Assembly (NCBI RefSeq): GCF_005925345.1
Contig: NZ_SSHJ01000009.1
Span: 1 to 64,000 of the forward strand
Reading direction: 5' to 3'
Length of the DNA: 64,000 nt
Origin: Pedobacter ureilyticus
Lineage (GTDB): Bacteria; Bacteroidota; Bacteroidia; Sphingobacteriales; Sphingobacteriaceae
This document shows, piece after piece, positions 63,318 through 64,000 of this stretch; the stretch's first letter is position 1, and each line of letters starts with the position of its first letter. The notes beneath the pieces are model-generated. The model was given only the letters and a program-made list of their open reading frames with translations, was not told the origin of the DNA and ran no database searches. The position numbers and the translations under genes are program-made.

Positions 63318-63977
63318 ATGCAATCCACACTCCTTCTTACTTTGATCTTCCCACCACCAACGTCCAGCTCTAAAATCTTCGCCTTCTCTTACCGCTCTGG
63401 TACAAGGTGCACAGCCAATGCTCGGGAAACCTTTATCATGCAAGGTGTTGTACACAATGTTGTTATCCTTTATATATTGTTTTACATCAGCTAAAGTCCA
63501 ATCAAAAATTGGATGGAATTTAAACAACTGATTTCCTTCATCCCATTCTACATCTTCCATACCTTCGCGGTTGGCACTTTGGTCGGCTCTAATGCCTGTA
63601 ATCCAAATTTCGTTACCTGCCAAAGCTCTTTTTAAAGGTTCAATTTTTCGGATATAGCAGCACTCTTTTCTATTCTCTACACTTTCGTAAAAACTACTTG
63701 GTCCTTTTGCAGCCACCATATCCTGCAATAAATCGCTCTGCGGAAAGTAAGCATGAATAGGCCGTTGGTAAATTTCTAAAGTTCTATTCCAAACATAATA
63801 GGTTTCCGGGAACAATCTTCCCGTTTCTAAAGTAAAAACCTTTATGGGTATATTATTGGAAAATATCAAATGTGTTACCACTTGGTCTTCCCAGCCAAAA
63901 CTGGTAGAAAAAACAATTTTACCTTGATATTTCTGAGCTAGGTACCTTAGTTTTTCAACTAAGTCTAACCCCTCCAA
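63312..63977 (-). CDS. cysH: Phosphoadenylyl-/adenylyl-sulfate reductase, 5' end outside the window
   Basis: At least 221 residues; the nominal start at 63977 is a TTG, and the frame stays open to the window edge (FEIKQQLEGLDLV), so the true start lies beyond 64000. PP-loop-family features: FSTSFGWEDQVVTHL, KVFTLETGRLFPETY. CCYIRKIEPLKRAL plus GCAPCTRAVREGEDFRAGRW provide the cysteines of a [4Fe-4S] cluster, so it is probably the APS-reducing type; ECGLH near the end holds the catalytic Cys. It makes sulfite from activated sulfate made by CysDN. Confidence 0.93.
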   Translation of the reverse strand: MEGLDLVEKLRYLAQKYQGKIVFSTSFGWEDQVVTHLIFSNNIPIKVFTLETGRLFPETYYVWNRTLEIYQRPIHAYFPQSDLLQDMVAAKGPSSFYESVENRKECCYIRKIEPLKRALAGNEIWITGIRADQSANREGMEDVEWDEGNQLFKFHPIFDWTLADVKQYIKDNNIVYNTLHDKGFPSIGCAPCTRAVREGEDFRAGRWWWEDQSKKECGLHT

Positions 63978-64000
63978 CTGTTGTTTAATTTCAAATATGT

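Noticed and set aside
62041..64000. CRISPR-like array from the repeated GACGCAATATTTTG units
   Set aside because: Only three decayed palindromic units with irregular spacing, no cas genes; they are interspersed repeats.
1..64000. tRNA or rRNA genes
   Set aside because: No cloverleaf with T-loop consensus or rRNA core sequence was seen on either strand.

Overview
The window looks like chromosomal DNA of a Bacteroidota, most likely of the family Sphingobacteriaceae (Pedobacter-like; the genus is a guess). The signs are two SusC/SusD loci, type IX secretion (T9SS) C-terminal tails, FecI/FecR/STN-type TonB signalling, Bacteroidota -7 boxes (TAnnTTTG) and an AT-rich base composition. No rRNA or tRNA gene was seen.

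Layout. (1) 0.2-3.2 kb: remains of one large protein, cut at its 5' end and split by a one-base frameshift. (2) 3.3-20.4 kb, minus strand: a polysaccharide-utilisation-type locus whose content (SusC/SusD, nucleoside hydrolase, sialidase-like proteins, GRP-family sugar transporter, ribokinase, LacI regulator) resembles the ribose-utilisation (rus) loci of Bacteroides. It should take up and cleave nucleoside- or ribose-containing material and phosphorylate the ribose. (3) 20.4-26 kb: an accessory cassette. A DUF4143 ATPase and a TOTE-type primase-helicase (split by a one-base frameshift) lie between two direct copies of a ~170-nt element whose hairpins change sequence but keep pairing, i.e. a candidate RNA family. 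A transposase remnant and a second structured hairpin lie beside it. (4) 26-31.2 kb: CDGSH protein, AraC regulator, an AhpD-like / peroxiredoxin / thioredoxin operon, an SDR and its AraC regulator. Two promoters here carry direct repeats spaced exactly 21 bp, the layout expected of AraC-type activator sites.

(5) 31.5-47.8 kb, minus strand: a second Sus locus controlled by an ECF sigma factor, FecR and an STN-bearing SusC. Its effectors are a phosphodiester glycosidase, a phospholipase D-like T9SS protein, a Gfo/Idh oxidoreductase and a sugar isomerase/epimerase, suggesting a phosphodiester-containing glycan. (6) 48.1-58.3 kb, plus strand: a rewired Kdp potassium system. A sigma-54-dependent NtrC-type regulator stands first, followed by a near-consensus -24/-12 promoter, an unlisted 28-aa membrane peptide, KdpF (25 aa), KdpA, KdpB, KdpC, a porin, a KdpD lacking its kinase half, and a separate histidine kinase. 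(7) 58.3-60.4 kb: a candidate minus-strand small RNA with its own promoter and a C(UUCG)G hairpin, an AraC regulator, a DUF983 protein and a small unknown gene. (8) 60.7-64 kb, minus strand: assimilatory sulfate reduction genes cysN, cysD and cysH, with cysH running off the window end.

The best candidates for something undescribed are the twin RNA-like elements around the TOTE cassette, the small RNA at 58.4-58.5 kb, and the extra small membrane peptide ahead of kdpF.
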